Shown here piece by piece: positions 44,614 through 56,926 of a stretch of DNA of 64,000 nt. The stretch lies in assembly GCF_029227915.1 (NCBI RefSeq), contig NC_079877.1, positions 8,494,001 to 8,558,000 on the forward strand. Reading direction: 5' to 3'. A model generated the notes under the pieces. It saw only the letters and a program-made list of their open reading frames with translations. It was not told the DNA's origin and made no database searches. This DNA is from Hydractinia symbiolongicarpus. Lineage: Eukaryota > Cnidaria > Hydrozoa > Anthoathecata > Hydractiniidae. Positions within the stretch are counted from its first letter, which is position 1, and every line of letters begins with the position of its first letter. The position numbers and the translations under genes were made by a program.

Positions 44614-45915
44614 CATAAGAGGATTTATGATGCTCCTAAGATTACCTGGTATTAATAATAATAATAATAATACTAAACCGCGCTGCATATGTCTAGAGCA
44701 TTTCTTGCTGTTTAATTTCGCATTGACAGTATACACAGTTTCAGCTTTTAACATGATCGACCGTGTGGCATTCGGGCATTGACGCCATCGCGAACATATT
44801 ATTTAAATATGAACTCGTCCTCGGTAGTATAGTGGTAAGTATCCCCGCCTGTCACGCGGGAGACCGGGGTTCGATTCCCCGCCGGGGAGGTTCTTTTTAT
44901 CTTGTCAATGTTTCGTTTCACGTCAGTAGCGTTCGCGGGACTGTCCGGGAATACAGATTTACGCCCGGTTAGCTCAGTCGGTAGAGCATCAGACTTTTAA
45001 TCTGAGGGTCGCGGGTTCGAGTCCCTCATCGGGCGTAACAATTATTTGGTACGATGGTGAACTAACTTTCACCACAATGTCTTGTCGAAAGAGGATGAAT
45101 AACGTAACATTTGCGGAGTGGCAAAGGCGAAGCAAACTTGATGGGGAACTAGCTCAGATGGTAGAGCGCTCGCTTAGCATGCGAGAGGTACCGGGATCGA
45201 TGCCCGGGTTCTCCAATGCCTTTTCCATGGGCGTAAAATAAATGAAATTTGCGCAGAGCAATTTGCAGCAGCGTTCGTGTCATGTCGGGATGGCCGAGCG
45301 GTCTAAGGCGCCAGACTCAAGACAAAATGTTCTTCCACTCATCGCGTGGAGAATTCTGGTCCTCGAATGAGGGCGTGGGTTCGAATCCCACTTCCGACAA
45401 CTTTTCCCTGCCACACAAAATTTTAGGCCTAAAATGCAAGTCCACCGAGCCGGATTTGCACCAGCGACCTAAGGATGCCTGAGTGGTATAAGTTCTTCTA
45501 CAGTCCTCCGCTCTACCAACTGAGCTATCGGTGGATGCAGCATCGTACAGTTCTTGTGCAGGACTATGCAGGTCATGTCACGTTTGTAGTATGACGTGGT
45601 TTTTAAAATGATGCAATAGCTCGCACGTAGCAGAGGGTGGTTTCGATCCACCGACCTCTGGGTTATGGGCCCAGCACGCTTCCTCTGCGCCACTCTGCTG
45701 AAGGTAGGTAAGCTGAAATGTGTCTGATGTAAGGTGTAGTTTAGTATTGCGAACAGCACTCGAACTATGACCTTTTTACCATTTCCAGGGGGATTAGCTC
45801 ACATGGTAGAGCGCTCGCTTTGCATGCGAGAGGTACCGGGATCGATGCCCGGATCCTCCAAGACGATGTTTTTAATTTATTTATTTTTATACTAATTTCA
45901 GTAGTTGCCAATGGT
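44614..45915. repeat. tDNA unit 32
   Basis: Asp 44818-44889, Lys 44963-45035, Ala-AGC 45143-45215, Leu 45284-45399, Tyr 45441-45534 (-, T55 to G, and second intron base C to A), Met-i 45628-45699 (-), Ala-TGC 45788-45860. Confidence 0.97.
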
Positions 45916-47217
45916 CATAAGAGGATTTATGATGCTCCTAAGATTACCTGGTATTAATAATAATAATAATAATACTAAACCGCGCTGCATATGTCTAGAG
46001 CATTTCTTGCTGTTTAATTTCGCATTGACAGCATACACAGTTTCAGCTTTTAACATGATCGACCGTGTGGCATTCGGGCATTGACGCCATCGCGAACATA
46101 TTATTTAAATATGAACTCGTCCTCGGTAGTATAGTGGTAAGTATCCCCGCCTGTCACGCGGAAGACCGGGGTTCGATTCCCCGCCGGGGAGGTTCTTTTT
46201 ATCTTGTCAATGTTTCGTTTCACGTCAGTAGCGTTCGCGGGACTGTCCGGGAATACAGATTTACGCCCGGTTAGCTCAGTCGGTAGAGCATCAGACTTTT
46301 AATCTGAGGGTCGCGGGTTCGAGTCCCTCATCGGGCGTAACAATTATTTGGTACGATGGTGAACTAACTTTCACCACAATGTCTTGTCGAAAGAGGATGA
46401 ATAACGTAACATTTGCGGAGTGGCAAAGGCGAAGCAAACTTGATGGGGAACTAGCTCAGATGGTAGAGCGCTCGCTTAGCATGCCAGAGGTACCGGGATC
46501 GATGCCCGGGTTCTCCAATGCCTTTTCCATAGGCGTAAAATAAATGAAATTTGCGCAGAGCAATTTGCAGCAGCGTTCGTGTCATGTCGGGATGGCCGAG
46601 CGGTCTAAGGCGCCAGACTCAAGACAAAATGTTCTTCCACTCATCGCGTGGAGAATTCTGGTCCTTGAATGAGGGCGTGGGTTCGAATCCCACTTCCGAC
46701 AACTTTTTCCTGCCACACAAAATTTTAGGCCTAAAATGCAAGTCCACCGAGCCGGATTTGAACCAGCGACCTAAGGATGCCTGAGTGGTATAAGTTCGTC
46801 TACAGTCCTCCGCTCTACCAACTGAGCTATCGGTGGATGTAGCATCGTACAGTTCTTGTGCAGGACTATGCAGGTCATGTCACGTTTGTAGTATGACGTG
46901 GTTTTTAAAATGATGCGATAGCTCGCACGTAGCAGAGGGTGGTTTCGATCCACCGACCTCTGGGTTATGGGCCCAGTACGCTTCCTCTGCGCCACTCTGC
47001 TGAAGGTAGGTAAGCTGAAATGTGTCTGATGTAAGGTGTAGTTTAGTATTGCGAACAGCACTCGAACTATGACCTTTTTACCATTTCCAGGGGGATTAGC
47101 TCACATGGTAGAGCGCTCGCTTTGCATGCGAGAGGTACCGGGATCGATGCCCGGATCCTCCAAGACGATGTTTTTAATTTATTTATTTTTATACTAATTT
47201 CAGTAGTTGCCAATGGT
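45916..47217. repeat. tDNA unit 33
   Basis: Asp 46120-46191 (G43 to A, outer anticodon-stem mismatch), Lys 46265-46337, Ala-AGC 46445-46517 (G41 to C, anticodon-stem mismatch), Leu 46586-46701 (variable arm 'ccttgaatgagg'), Tyr 46743-46836 (-), Met-i 46930-47001 (-, G26 to A), Ala-TGC 47090-47162. 'gacagcatac' upstream of Asp is shared with units 34-36. Confidence 0.97.
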
Positions 47218-48519
47218 CATAAGAGAATTTATGATGCTCCTAAGATTACCTGGTATTAATAATAATAATAATAATACTAAACCGCGCTGCATATGTCTAG
47301 AGCATTTCTTGCTGTTTAATTTCGCATTGACAGCATACACAGTTTCAGCTTTTAACATGATCGACCGTGTGGCATTCGGGCATTGACGCCATCGCGAACA
47401 TATTATTTAAATATGAACTCGTCCTCGGTAGTATAGTGGTAAGTATCCCCGCCTGTCACGCGGGAGACCGGGGTTCGATTCCCCGCCGGGGAGGTTCTTT
47501 TTATCTTGTCAATGTTTCGTTTCACGTCAGTAGCGTTCGCGGGACTGTCCGGGAATACAGATTTACGCACGGTTAGCTCAGTCGGTAGAGCATCAGACTT
47601 TTAATCTGAGGGTCGCGGGTTCGAGTCACTCATCGGGCGTAACAATTATTTGGTACGATGGTGAACTAACTTTCACCACAATGTCTTGTCGAAAGAGGAT
47701 GAATAACGTAACATTTGCGGAGTGGCAAAGGCGAAGCAAACTTGATGGGGAACTAGCTCAGATGGTAGAGCGCTCGCTTAGCATGCGAGAGGTACCGGGA
47801 TCGATGCCCGGGTTCTCCAATGCCTTTTCCATAGGCGTAAAATAAATGAAATTTGCGCAGAGCAATTTGCAGCAGCGTTCGTGTCATGTCGGGATGGCCG
47901 AGCGGTCTAAGGCGCCAGACTCAAGACAAAATGTTCTTCCACTCATCGCGTGGAGAATTCTGGTCCTCGAATGAGGGCGTGGGTTCGAATCCCACTTCCG
48001 ACAACTTTTCCCTGCCACACAAAATTTTAGGCCTAAAATGCAAGTCCACCGAGCCGGATTTGAACCAGCGACCTAAGGATGCCTGAGTGGTATAAGTTCG
48101 TCTACAGTCCTCCGCTCTACCAACTGAGCTATCGGTGGATGTAGCATCGTACAGTTCTTGTGCAGGACTATGCAGGTCATGTCACGTTTGTAGTATGACG
48201 TGGTTTTTAAAATGATGCGATAGCTCGCACGTAGCAGAGGGTGGTTTCGATCCACCGACCTCTGGGTTATGGGCCCAGCACGCTTCCTCTGCGCCACTCT
48301 GCTGAAGGTAGGTAAGCTGAAATGTGTCTGATGTAAGGTGTAGTTTAGTATTGCGAACAGCACTCGAACTATGACCTTTTTACCAATTCCAGGGGGATTA
48401 GCTCACATGGTAGAGCGCTCGCTTTGCATGCGAGAGGTACCGGGATCGATGCCCGGATCCTCCAAGACGATGTTTTTAATTTATTTATTTTTATACTAAT
48501 TTCAGTAGTTGCCAATGGT
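47218..48519. repeat. tDNA unit 34
   Basis: Asp 47422-47493, Lys 47567-47639 (damaged), Ala-AGC 47747-47819, Leu 47888-48003, Tyr 48045-48138 (-), Met-i 48232-48303 (-), Ala-TGC 48392-48464. The Lys C3-to-A change is shared with unit 36. Confidence 0.97.
47567..47639 (+). pseudogene. Damaged tRNA-Lys (TTT), unit 34
   Basis: C3 to A breaks the third acceptor pair with G70, and T-stem CCCTC becomes CACTC. With the consensus C50-U64 mismatch the T stem keeps only three pairs. Unit 36 has the acceptor change alone. Confidence 0.6.
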
Positions 48520-49821
48520 CATAAGAGGATTTATGATGCTCCTAAGATTACCTGGTATTAATAATAATAATAATAATACTAAACCGCGCTGCATATGTCT
48601 AGAGCATTTCTTGCTGTTTAATTTCGCATTGACAGCATACACAGTTTCAGCTTTTAACATGATCGACCGTGTGGCATTCGGGCATTGACGCAATCGCGAA
48701 CATATTATTTAAATATGAACTCGTCCTCGGTAGTATAGTGGTAAGTATCCCCGCCTGTCACGCGGGAGACCGGGGTTCGATTCCCCGCCGGGGAGGTTCT
48801 TTTTATCTTGTCAATGTTTCGTTTCACGTCAGTAGCGTTCGCGGGACTGTCCGGGAATACAGTTTTACGCCCGGTTAGCTCAGTCGGTAGAGCATCAGAC
48901 TTTTAATCTGACGGTCGCGGGTTCGAGTCCCTCATCGGGCGTAACAATTATTTGGTACGATGGTGAACTAACTTTCACCACAATGTCTTGTCGAAAGAGG
49001 ATGAATAACGTAACATTTGCGGAGTGGAAAAGGCGAAGCAAACTTGATGGGGAACTAGCTCAGATGGTAGAGCGCTCGCTTAGCATGCGAGAGGTACCGG
49101 GATCGATGCCCGGGTTCTCCAATGCCTTTTCCATAGGCGTAAAATAAATGAAATTTGCGCAGAGCAATTTGCAGCAGCGTTCGTGTCATGTCGGGATGGC
49201 CGAGCGGTCTAAGGCGCCAGACTCAAGACAAAATGTTCTTCCACTCATCGCGTGGAGAATTCTGGTCCTCGAATGAGGGCGTGGGTTCGAATCCCACTTC
49301 CGACAACTTTTCCCTGCCACACAAAATTTTAGGCCTAAAATGCAAGTCCACCGAGCCGGATTTGAACCAGCGACCTAAGGATGCCTGAGTGGTATAAGTT
49401 CGTCTACAGTCCTCCGCTCTACCAACTGAGCTATCGGTGGATGTAGCATCGTACAGTTCTTGTGCAGGACTATGCAGGTCATGTCACGTTTGTAGTATGA
49501 CGTGGTTTTTAAAATGATGCGATAGCTCGCACGTAGCAGAGGGTGGTTTCGATCCACCGACCTCTGGGTTATGGGCCCAGCACGCTTCCTCTGCGCCACT
49601 CTGCTGAAGGTAGGTAAGCTGAAATGTGTCTGATGTAAGGTGTAGTTTAGTATTGCGAACAGCACTCGAACTATGACCTTTTTACTATTTCCAGGGGGAT
49701 TAGCTCACATGGTAGAGCGCTCGCTTTGCATGCGAGAGGTACCGGGATCGATGCCCGGATCCTCCAAGACGATGTTTTTAATTTATTTATTTTTATACTA
49801 ATTTCAGTAGTTGCCAATGGT
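48520..49821. repeat. tDNA unit 35
   Basis: Asp 48724-48795, Lys 48869-48941 (G44 to C in the variable loop), Ala-AGC 49049-49121, Leu 49190-49305, Tyr 49347-49440 (-), Met-i 49534-49605 (-), Ala-TGC 49694-49766. 'cagttttacgcc' before Lys is shared with unit 37. Confidence 0.97.
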
Positions 49822-51123
49822 CATAAGAGGATTTATGATGCTCCTAAGATTACCTGGTATTAATAATAATAATAATAATACTAAACCGCGCTGCATATGT
49901 CTAGAGCATTTCTTGCTGTTTAATTTCGCATTGACAGCATACACAGTTTCAGCTTTTAACATGATCGACCGTGTGGCATTCGGGCATTGACGCCATCGCG
50001 AACATATTATTTAAATATGAACTCGTCCTCGGTAGTATAGTGGTAAGTATCCCCGCCTGTCACGCGGGAGATCGGGGTTCGATTCCCCGCCGGGGAGGTT
50101 CTTTTTATCTTGTCAATGTTTCGTTTCACGTCAGTAGCGTTCGCGGGACTGTCCGGGAATACAGATTTACGCACGGTTAGCTCAGTCGGTAGAGCATCAG
50201 ACTTTTAATCTGAGGGTCGCGGGTTCGAGTCCCTCATCGGGCGTAACAATTATTTGGTACGATGGTGAACTAACTTTCACCACAATGTCTTGTCGAAAGA
50301 GGATGAATAACGTAACATTTGCGGAGTGGCAAAGGCGAAGCAAACTTGATGGGGAACTAGCTCAGATGGTAGAGCGCTCGCTTAGCATGCGAGAGGTACC
50401 GGGATCGATGCCCGGGTTCTCCAATGCCTTTTCCATAGGCGTAAAATAAATGAAATTTGCGCAGAGCAATTTGCAGCAGCGTTCGTGTCATGTCGGGATG
50501 GCCGAGCGGTCTAAGGCGCCAGACTCAAGACAAAATGTTCTTCCACTCATCGCGTGGAGAATTCTGGTCCTCGAATGAGGGCGTGGGTTCGAATCCCACT
50601 TCCGACAACTTTTCCCTGCCACACAAAATTTTAGGCCTAAAATGCAAGTCCACCGAGCCGGATTTGAACCAGCGACCTAAGGATGCCTGAGTGGTATAAG
50701 TTCGTCTACAGTCCTCCGCTCTACCAACTGAGCTATCGGTGGATGTAGCATCGTACAGTTCTTGTGCAGGACTTTGCAGGTCATGTCACGTTTGTAGTAT
50801 GACGTGGTTTTTAAAATGATGCGATAGCTCGCACGTAGCAGAGGGTGGTTTCGATCCACCGACCTCTGGGTTATGGGCCCAGCACGCTTCCTCTGCGCCA
50901 CTCTGCTGAAGGTAGGTAAGCTGAAATGTGTCTGATGTAAGGTGTAGTTTAGTATTGCGAACAGCACTCGAACTATGACCTTTTTACCATTTCCAGGGGG
51001 ATTAGCTCACATGGTAGAGCGCTCGCTTTGCATGCGAGAGGTACCGGGATCGATGCCCGGATCCTCCAAGACGATGTTTTTAATTTATTTATTTTTATAC
51101 TAATTTCAGTAGTTGCCAATGGT
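49822..51123. repeat. tDNA unit 36
   Basis: Asp 50026-50097 (C48 to T), Lys 50171-50243 (C3 to A), Ala-AGC 50351-50423, Leu 50492-50607, Tyr 50649-50742 (-), Met-i 50836-50907 (-), Ala-TGC 50996-51068. Confidence 0.97.
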
Positions 51124-52171
51124 CATAAGAGGATTTATGATGCTCCTAAGATTACCTGGTATTAATAATAATAATAATAATAATACTAAACCGCGCTGCA
51201 TATGTCTAGAGCATTTCTTGCTGTTTAATTTCGCATTGACAGTATACACAGTTTCAGCTTTTAACATGATCGACCGTGTGGCATTCGGGCATTGACGCCA
51301 TCGCGAACATATTATTTAAATATGAACTCGTCCTCGGTAGTATAGTGGTAAGTATCCCCGCCTGTCACGCGGGAGACCGGGGTTCGATTCCCCGCCGGGG
51401 AGGTTCTTTTTATCTTGTCAATGTTTCGTTTCACGTCAGTAGCGTTCGCGGGACTGTCCGGGAATACAGTTTTACGCCCGGTTAGCTCAGTCGGTAGAGC
51501 ATCAGACTTTTAATCTGAGGGTCGCGGGTTCGAGTCCCTCATCGGGCGTAACAATTATTTGGTACGATGGTGAACTAACTTTCACCACAATGTCTTGTCG
51601 AAAGAGGATGAATAACGTAACATTTGCGGAGTGGCAAAGGCGAAGCAAACTTGATGGGGAACTAGCTCAGATGGTAGAGCGCTCGCTTAGCATGCGAAAG
51701 GTACCGGGATCGATGCCCGGGTTCTCCAATACCTTTTCCATAGGCGTAAAATAAATGAAATTTGCGCAGAGCAATTTGCAGCAGCGTTCGTGTCATGTCG
51801 GGATGGCCGAGCGGTCTAAGGCGCCAGACTCAAGACAAAATGTTCTTCCACTCATCGCGTGGAGAATTCTGGTCCTCGAATGAGGGCGTGGGTTCGAATC
51901 CCACTTCCGACAACTTTTCCCTGCCACACAAAATTTTAGGCCTAAAATGCAAGACCACCGAGCCGGATTTGAACCAGCGACCTAAGGATGCCTGAGTGGT
52001 ATAAGTTCGTCTACAGTCCTCCGCTCTACCAACTGAGCTATCGGTGGATGTAGCATCGTACAGTTCTTGTGCAGGACTATGCAGGTCATGTCACGTTTGT
52101 AGTATGACGTGGTTTTTAAAATGATGCGATAGCTCGCACGTAGCAGAGGGTGGTTTCGATCCACCGACCTC
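51124..52171. repeat. tDNA unit 37, truncated inside the initiator gene
   Basis: Asp 51331-51402, Lys 51476-51548, Ala-AGC 51656-51728 (G43 to A), Leu 51797-51912, Tyr 51954-52047 (-, discriminator A73 to T). The unit stops within Met-i at about 52171; Ala-TGC is absent. Seven TAA. Confidence 0.96.
52141..52171 (-). pseudogene. Truncated initiator tRNA-Met (3' part only)
   Basis: Only the 31 bases encoding the T arm and the 3' acceptor strand remain. The D arm, anticodon and 5' acceptor strand are replaced by an inverted spacer fragment. The B box remains but the A box is gone. Confidence 0.9.
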
Positions 52172-52247
52172 CGCGAAGTTTGCTTCGCCTTTGCCACTCC
52201 GCAAATGTTACGTTATTCATCCTCTTTCGACAAGACATTGTGGTGAA
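52172..52247. other. Inverted spacer fragment at a rearrangement junction
   Basis: 52176-52247 is the reverse complement of the Lys-Ala(AGC) spacer (unit-1 equivalent 455-526, 72 bp), preceded by four bases of unclear origin. It joins truncated unit 37 to unit 38, which resumes within Ala(AGC). Its right end falls on the arm of the 7-bp hairpin at unit-1 442-461. Confidence 0.9.
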
Positions 52248-52320
52248 CTAGAACTCGCTCAGATGGTAGAGCGCTCGCTTAGCATGCGAGAGGTACCGGG
52301 ATCGATGCCCGGGTTCTCCA
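52248..52320 (+). pseudogene. tRNA-Ala (AGC) with rearranged 5' end, unit 38
   Basis: From the D stem onward it matches Ala(AGC), but the acceptor 5' strand is CTAGAAC instead of GGGGAAC and position 9 is C. Positions 1 and 2 cannot pair, and the G3-U70 alanine identity pair becomes A3-U70. The internal promoter is largely kept. An alanine-accepting tRNA is unlikely. Confidence 0.8.
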
Positions 52321-53020
52321 ATGCCTTTTCCATAGGCGTAAAATAAATGAAATTTGCGCAGAGCAATTTGCAGCAGCGTTCGTGTCATGTCGGGATGGCC
52401 GAGCGGTCTAAGGCGCCAGACTCAAGACAAAATGTTCTTCCACTCATCGCGTGGAGAATTCTGGTCCTCGAATGAGGGCGTGGGTTCTAATCCCACTTCC
52501 GACAACTTTTCCCTGCCACACAAAATTTTAGGCCTAAAATGCAAGTCCACCGAGCCGGATTTGAACCAGCGACCTAAGGATGCCTGAGTGGTATAAGTTC
52601 GTCTACAGTCCTCCGCTCTACCAACTGAGCTATCGGTGGATGTAGCATCGTACAGTTCTTGTGCAGGACTCTGCAGGTCATGTCACGTTTGTAGTATGAC
52701 GTGGTTTTTAAAATGATGCGATAGCTCGCACGTAGCAGAGGGTGGTTTCGATCCACCGACCTCTGGGTTATGGGCCCAGCACGCTTCCTCTGCGCCACTC
52801 TGCTGAAGGTAGGTAAGCTGAAATGTGTCTGATGTAAGGTGTAGTTTAGTATTGCGAACAGCACTCGAACTATGACCTTTTTACCATTTCCAGGGGGATT
52901 AGCTCACATGGTAGAGCGCTCGCTTTGCATGCGAGAGGTACCGGGATCGATGCCCGGATTCTCCAAGAAGATGTTTTTAATTTATTTATTTTTATACTAA
53001 TTTCAGTAGTTGCGAATGGT
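52248..53020. repeat. tDNA unit 38, lacks Asp and Lys
   Basis: Ala-AGC 52248-52320 (rebuilt 5' end), Leu 52389-52504 (T-loop G57 to T), Tyr 52546-52639 (-), Met-i 52733-52804 (-), Ala-TGC 52893-52965 (C68 to T, wobble). The 5' half of the unit was lost in the rearrangement. Confidence 0.95.
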
Positions 53021-54322
53021 CATAAAAGGATTTATGATGCTCCTAAGATTACCTGGTATTAATAATAATAATAATAATACTAAACCGCGCTGCATATGTC
53101 TAGAGCATTTCTTGCTGTTTAATTTCGCATTGACAGTATACACAGTTTCAGCTTTTAACATGATCGACCGTGTGGCATTCGGGCATTGACGCCATCGCGA
53201 ACATATTATTTAAATATGAACTCGTCCTCGGTAGTATAGTGGTAAGTATTCCCGCCTGTCACGCGGGAGACCGGGGTTCGATTCCCCGCCGGGGAGGTTC
53301 TTTTTATCTTGTCAATGTTTCGTTTCACGTCAGTAGCGTTCGCGGGACTGTCCGGGAATACAGATTTACGCCCGGTTAGCTCAGTCGGTAGAGCATCAGA
53401 CTTTTAATCTGAGGGTCGCGGGTTCGAGTCCCTCATCGGGCGTAACAATTATTTGGTACGATGGTGAACTAACTTTCACCACAATGTCTTGTCGAAAGAG
53501 GATGAATAACGTAACATTTGCGGAGTGGCAAAGGCGAAGCAAACTTGATGGGGAACTAGCTCAGATGGTAGAGCGCTCGCTTAGCATGCGAGAGGTACCG
53601 GGATCGATGCCCGGGTTCTCCAATGCCTTTTCCATAGGCGTAAAATAAATGAAATTTGCGCAGAGCAATTTGCAGCAGCGTTCGTGTCATGTCGGGATGG
53701 CCGAGCGGTCTAAGGCGCCAGACTCAAGACAAAATGTTCTTCCACTCATCGCGTGGAGAATTCTGGTCCTCGAATGAGGGCGTGGGTTCGAATCCCACTT
53801 CCGACAACTTTTCCCTGCCACACAAAATTTTAGGCCTAAAATGCAAGTCCACAGAGCCGGATTTGAACCAGCGACCTAAGGATGCCTGAGTGGTATAAGT
53901 TCGTCTACAGTCCTCCGCTCTACCAACTGAGCTATCGGTGGATGTAGCATCGTACAGTTCTTGTGCAGGACTATGCAGGTCATGTCACGTTTGTAGTATG
54001 ACGTGGTTTTTAAAATGATGCGATAGCTCGCACGTAGCAGAGGGTGGTTTCGATCCACCGACCTCTGGGTTATGGGCCCAGCACGCTTCCTCTGCGCCAC
54101 TCTGCTGAAGGTAGGTAAGCTGAAATGTGTCTGATGTAAGGTGTAGTTTAGTATTGCGAACAGCACTCGAACTATGACCTTTTTACCATTTCCAGGGGGA
54201 TTAGCTCACATGGTAGAGCGCTCGCTTTGCATGCGAGAGGTACCGGGATCGATGCCCGGATCCTCCAAGACGATGTTTTTAATTTATTTATTTTTATACT
54301 AATTTCAGTAGTTGCCAATGGT
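53021..54322. repeat. tDNA unit 39
   Basis: Asp 53225-53296 (C26 to T), Lys 53370-53442, Ala-AGC 53550-53622, Leu 53691-53806, Tyr 53848-53941 (-, G68 to T as in unit 22), Met-i 54035-54106 (-), Ala-TGC 54195-54267. Confidence 0.97.
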
Positions 54323-55624
54323 CATAAGAGGATTTATGATGCTCCTAAGATTACCTGGTATTAATAATAATAATAATAATACTAAACCGCGCTGCATATG
54401 TCTCGAGCATTTCTTGCTGTTTAATTTCGCATTGACAGTATACACAGTTTCAGCTTTTAACATGATCGACCGTGTGGCATTCGGGCATTGACGCCATCGC
54501 GAACATATTATTTAAATATGAACTCGTCCTCGGTAGTATAGTGGTAAGTATCCCCGCCTGTCACGCGGGAGACCGGGGTTCGATTCCCCGCCGGGGAGGT
54601 TCTTTTTATCTTGTCAATGTTTCGTTTCACGTCAGTAGCGTTCGCGGGACTGTCCGGGAATACAGATTTACGCCCGGTTAGCTCAGTCGGTAGAGCATCA
54701 GACTTTTAATCTGAGGGTCGCGGGTTCGAGTCCCTCATCGGGCGTAACAATTATTTGGTACGATGGTGAACTAACTTTCACCACAATGTCTTGTCGAAAG
54801 AGGATGAATAACGTAACATTTGCGGAGTGGCAAAGGCGAAGCAAACTTGATGGGGAACTAGCTCAGATGGTAGAGCGCTCGCTTAGCATGCGAGAGGTAC
54901 CGGGATCGATGCCCGGGTTCTCCAATGCCTTTTCCATAGGCGTAAAATAAATGAAATTTGCGCAGAGCAATTTGCAGCAGCGTTCGTGTCATGTCGGGAT
55001 GGCCGAGCGGTCTAAGGCGCCAGACTCAAGACAAAATGTTCTTCCACTCATCGCGTGGAGAATTCTGGTCCTCGAATGAGGGCGTGGGTTCGAATCCCAC
55101 TTCCGACAACTTTTCCCTGCCACACAAAATTTTAGGCCTAAAATGCAAGTCCACCGAGCCGGATTTGAACCAGCGACCTAAGGATGCCTGAGTGGTATAA
55201 GTTCGTCTACAGTCCTCCGCTCTACCAACTGAGCTATCGGTGGATGTAGCATCGTACAGTTCTTGTGCAGGACTATGCAGGTCATGTCACGTTTGTAGTA
55301 TGACGTGGTTTTTAAAATGATGCGATAGCTCGCACGTAGCAGAGGGTGGTTTCGATCCACCGACCTCTGGGTTATGGGCCCAGCACGCTTCCTCTGCGCC
55401 ACTCTGCTGAAGGTAGGTAAGCTGAAATGTGTCTGATGTAAGGTGTAGTTTAGTATTGCGAACAGCACTCGAACTATGACCTTTTTACCATTTCCAGGGG
55501 GATTAGCTCACATGGTAGAGCGCTCGCTTTGCATGCGAGAGGTACCGGGATCGATGCCCGGATCCTCCAAGACGATGTTTTTAATTTATTTATTTTTATA
55601 CTAATTTCAGTAGTTGCCAATGGT
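54323..55624. repeat. tDNA unit 40
   Basis: Asp 54527-54598, Lys 54672-54744, Ala-AGC 54852-54924, Leu 54993-55108, Tyr 55150-55243 (-), Met-i 55337-55408 (-), Ala-TGC 55497-55569. tRNA bodies match the consensus; 'gtctcgagc' in the spacer is shared with unit 41. Confidence 0.97.
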
Positions 55625-56926
55625 CATAAGAGGATTTATGATGCTCCTAAGATTACCTGGTATTAATAATAATAATAATAATACTAAACCGCGCTGCATA
55701 TGTCTCGAGCATTTCTTGCTGTTTAATTTCGCATTGACAGTATACACAGTTTCAGCTTTTAACATGATCGACCGTGTGGCATTCGGGCATTGACGCCATC
55801 GCGAACATATTATTTAAATATGAACTCGTCCTCGGTAGTATAGTGGTAAGTATCCCCGCCTGTCACGCGGGAGACCGGGGTTCGATTCCCCGCCGGGGAG
55901 GTTCTTTTTATCTTGTCAATGTTTCGTTTCACGTCAGTAGCGTTCGCGGGACTGTCCGGGAATACAGATTTACGCCCGGTTAGCTCAGTCGGTAGAGCAT
56001 CAGACTTTTAATCTGAGGGTCGCGGGTTCGAGTCCCTCATCGGGCGTAACAATTATTTGGTACGATGGTGAACTAACTTTCACCACAATGTCTTGTCGAA
56101 AGAGGATGAATAACGTAACATTTGCGGAGTGGCAAAGGCGAAGCAAACTTGATGGGGAACTAGCTCAGATGGTAGAGCGCTCGCTTAGCATGCGAGAGGT
56201 ACCGGGATCGATGCCCGGGTTCTCCAATGCCTTTTCCATAGGCGTAAAATAAATGAAATTTGCGCAGAGCAATTTGCAGCAGCGTTCGTGTCATGTCGGG
56301 ATGGCCGAGCGGTCTAAGGCGCCAGACTCAAGACAAAATGTTCTTCCACTCATCGCGTGGAGAATTCTGGTCCTCGAATGAGGGCGTGGGTTCGAATCTC
56401 ACTTCCGACAACTTTTCCCTGCCACACAAAATTTTAGGCCTAAAATGCAAGTCCACCGAGCCGGATTTGAACCAGCGACCTAAGGATGCCTGAGTGGTAT
56501 AAGTTCGTCTACAGTCCTCCGCTCTACCAACTGAGCTATCGGTGGATGTAGCATCGTACAGTTCTTGTGCAGGACTATGCAGGTCATGTCACGTTTGTAG
56601 TATGACGTGGTTTTTAAAATGATGCGATAGCTCGCACGTAGCAGAGGGTGGTTTCGATCCACCGACCTCTGGGTTATGGGCCCAGCACGCTTCCTCTGCG
56701 CCACTCTGCTGAAGGTAGGTAAGCTGAAATGTGTCTGATGTAAGGTGTAGTTTAGTATTGCGAACAGCACTCGAACTATGACCTTTTTACCATTTCCAGG
56801 GGGATTAGCTCACATGGTAGAGCGCTCGCTTTGCATGCGAGAGGTACCGGGATCGATGCCCGGATCCTCCAAGACGATGTTTTTAATTTATTTATTTTTA
56901 TACTAATTTCAGTAGTTGCCAATGGT
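55625..56926. repeat. tDNA unit 41
   Basis: Asp 55829-55900, Lys 55974-56046, Ala-AGC 56154-56226, Leu 56295-56410 (C62 to T, wobble), Tyr 56452-56545 (-), Met-i 56639-56710 (-), Ala-TGC 56799-56871. Confidence 0.97.
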
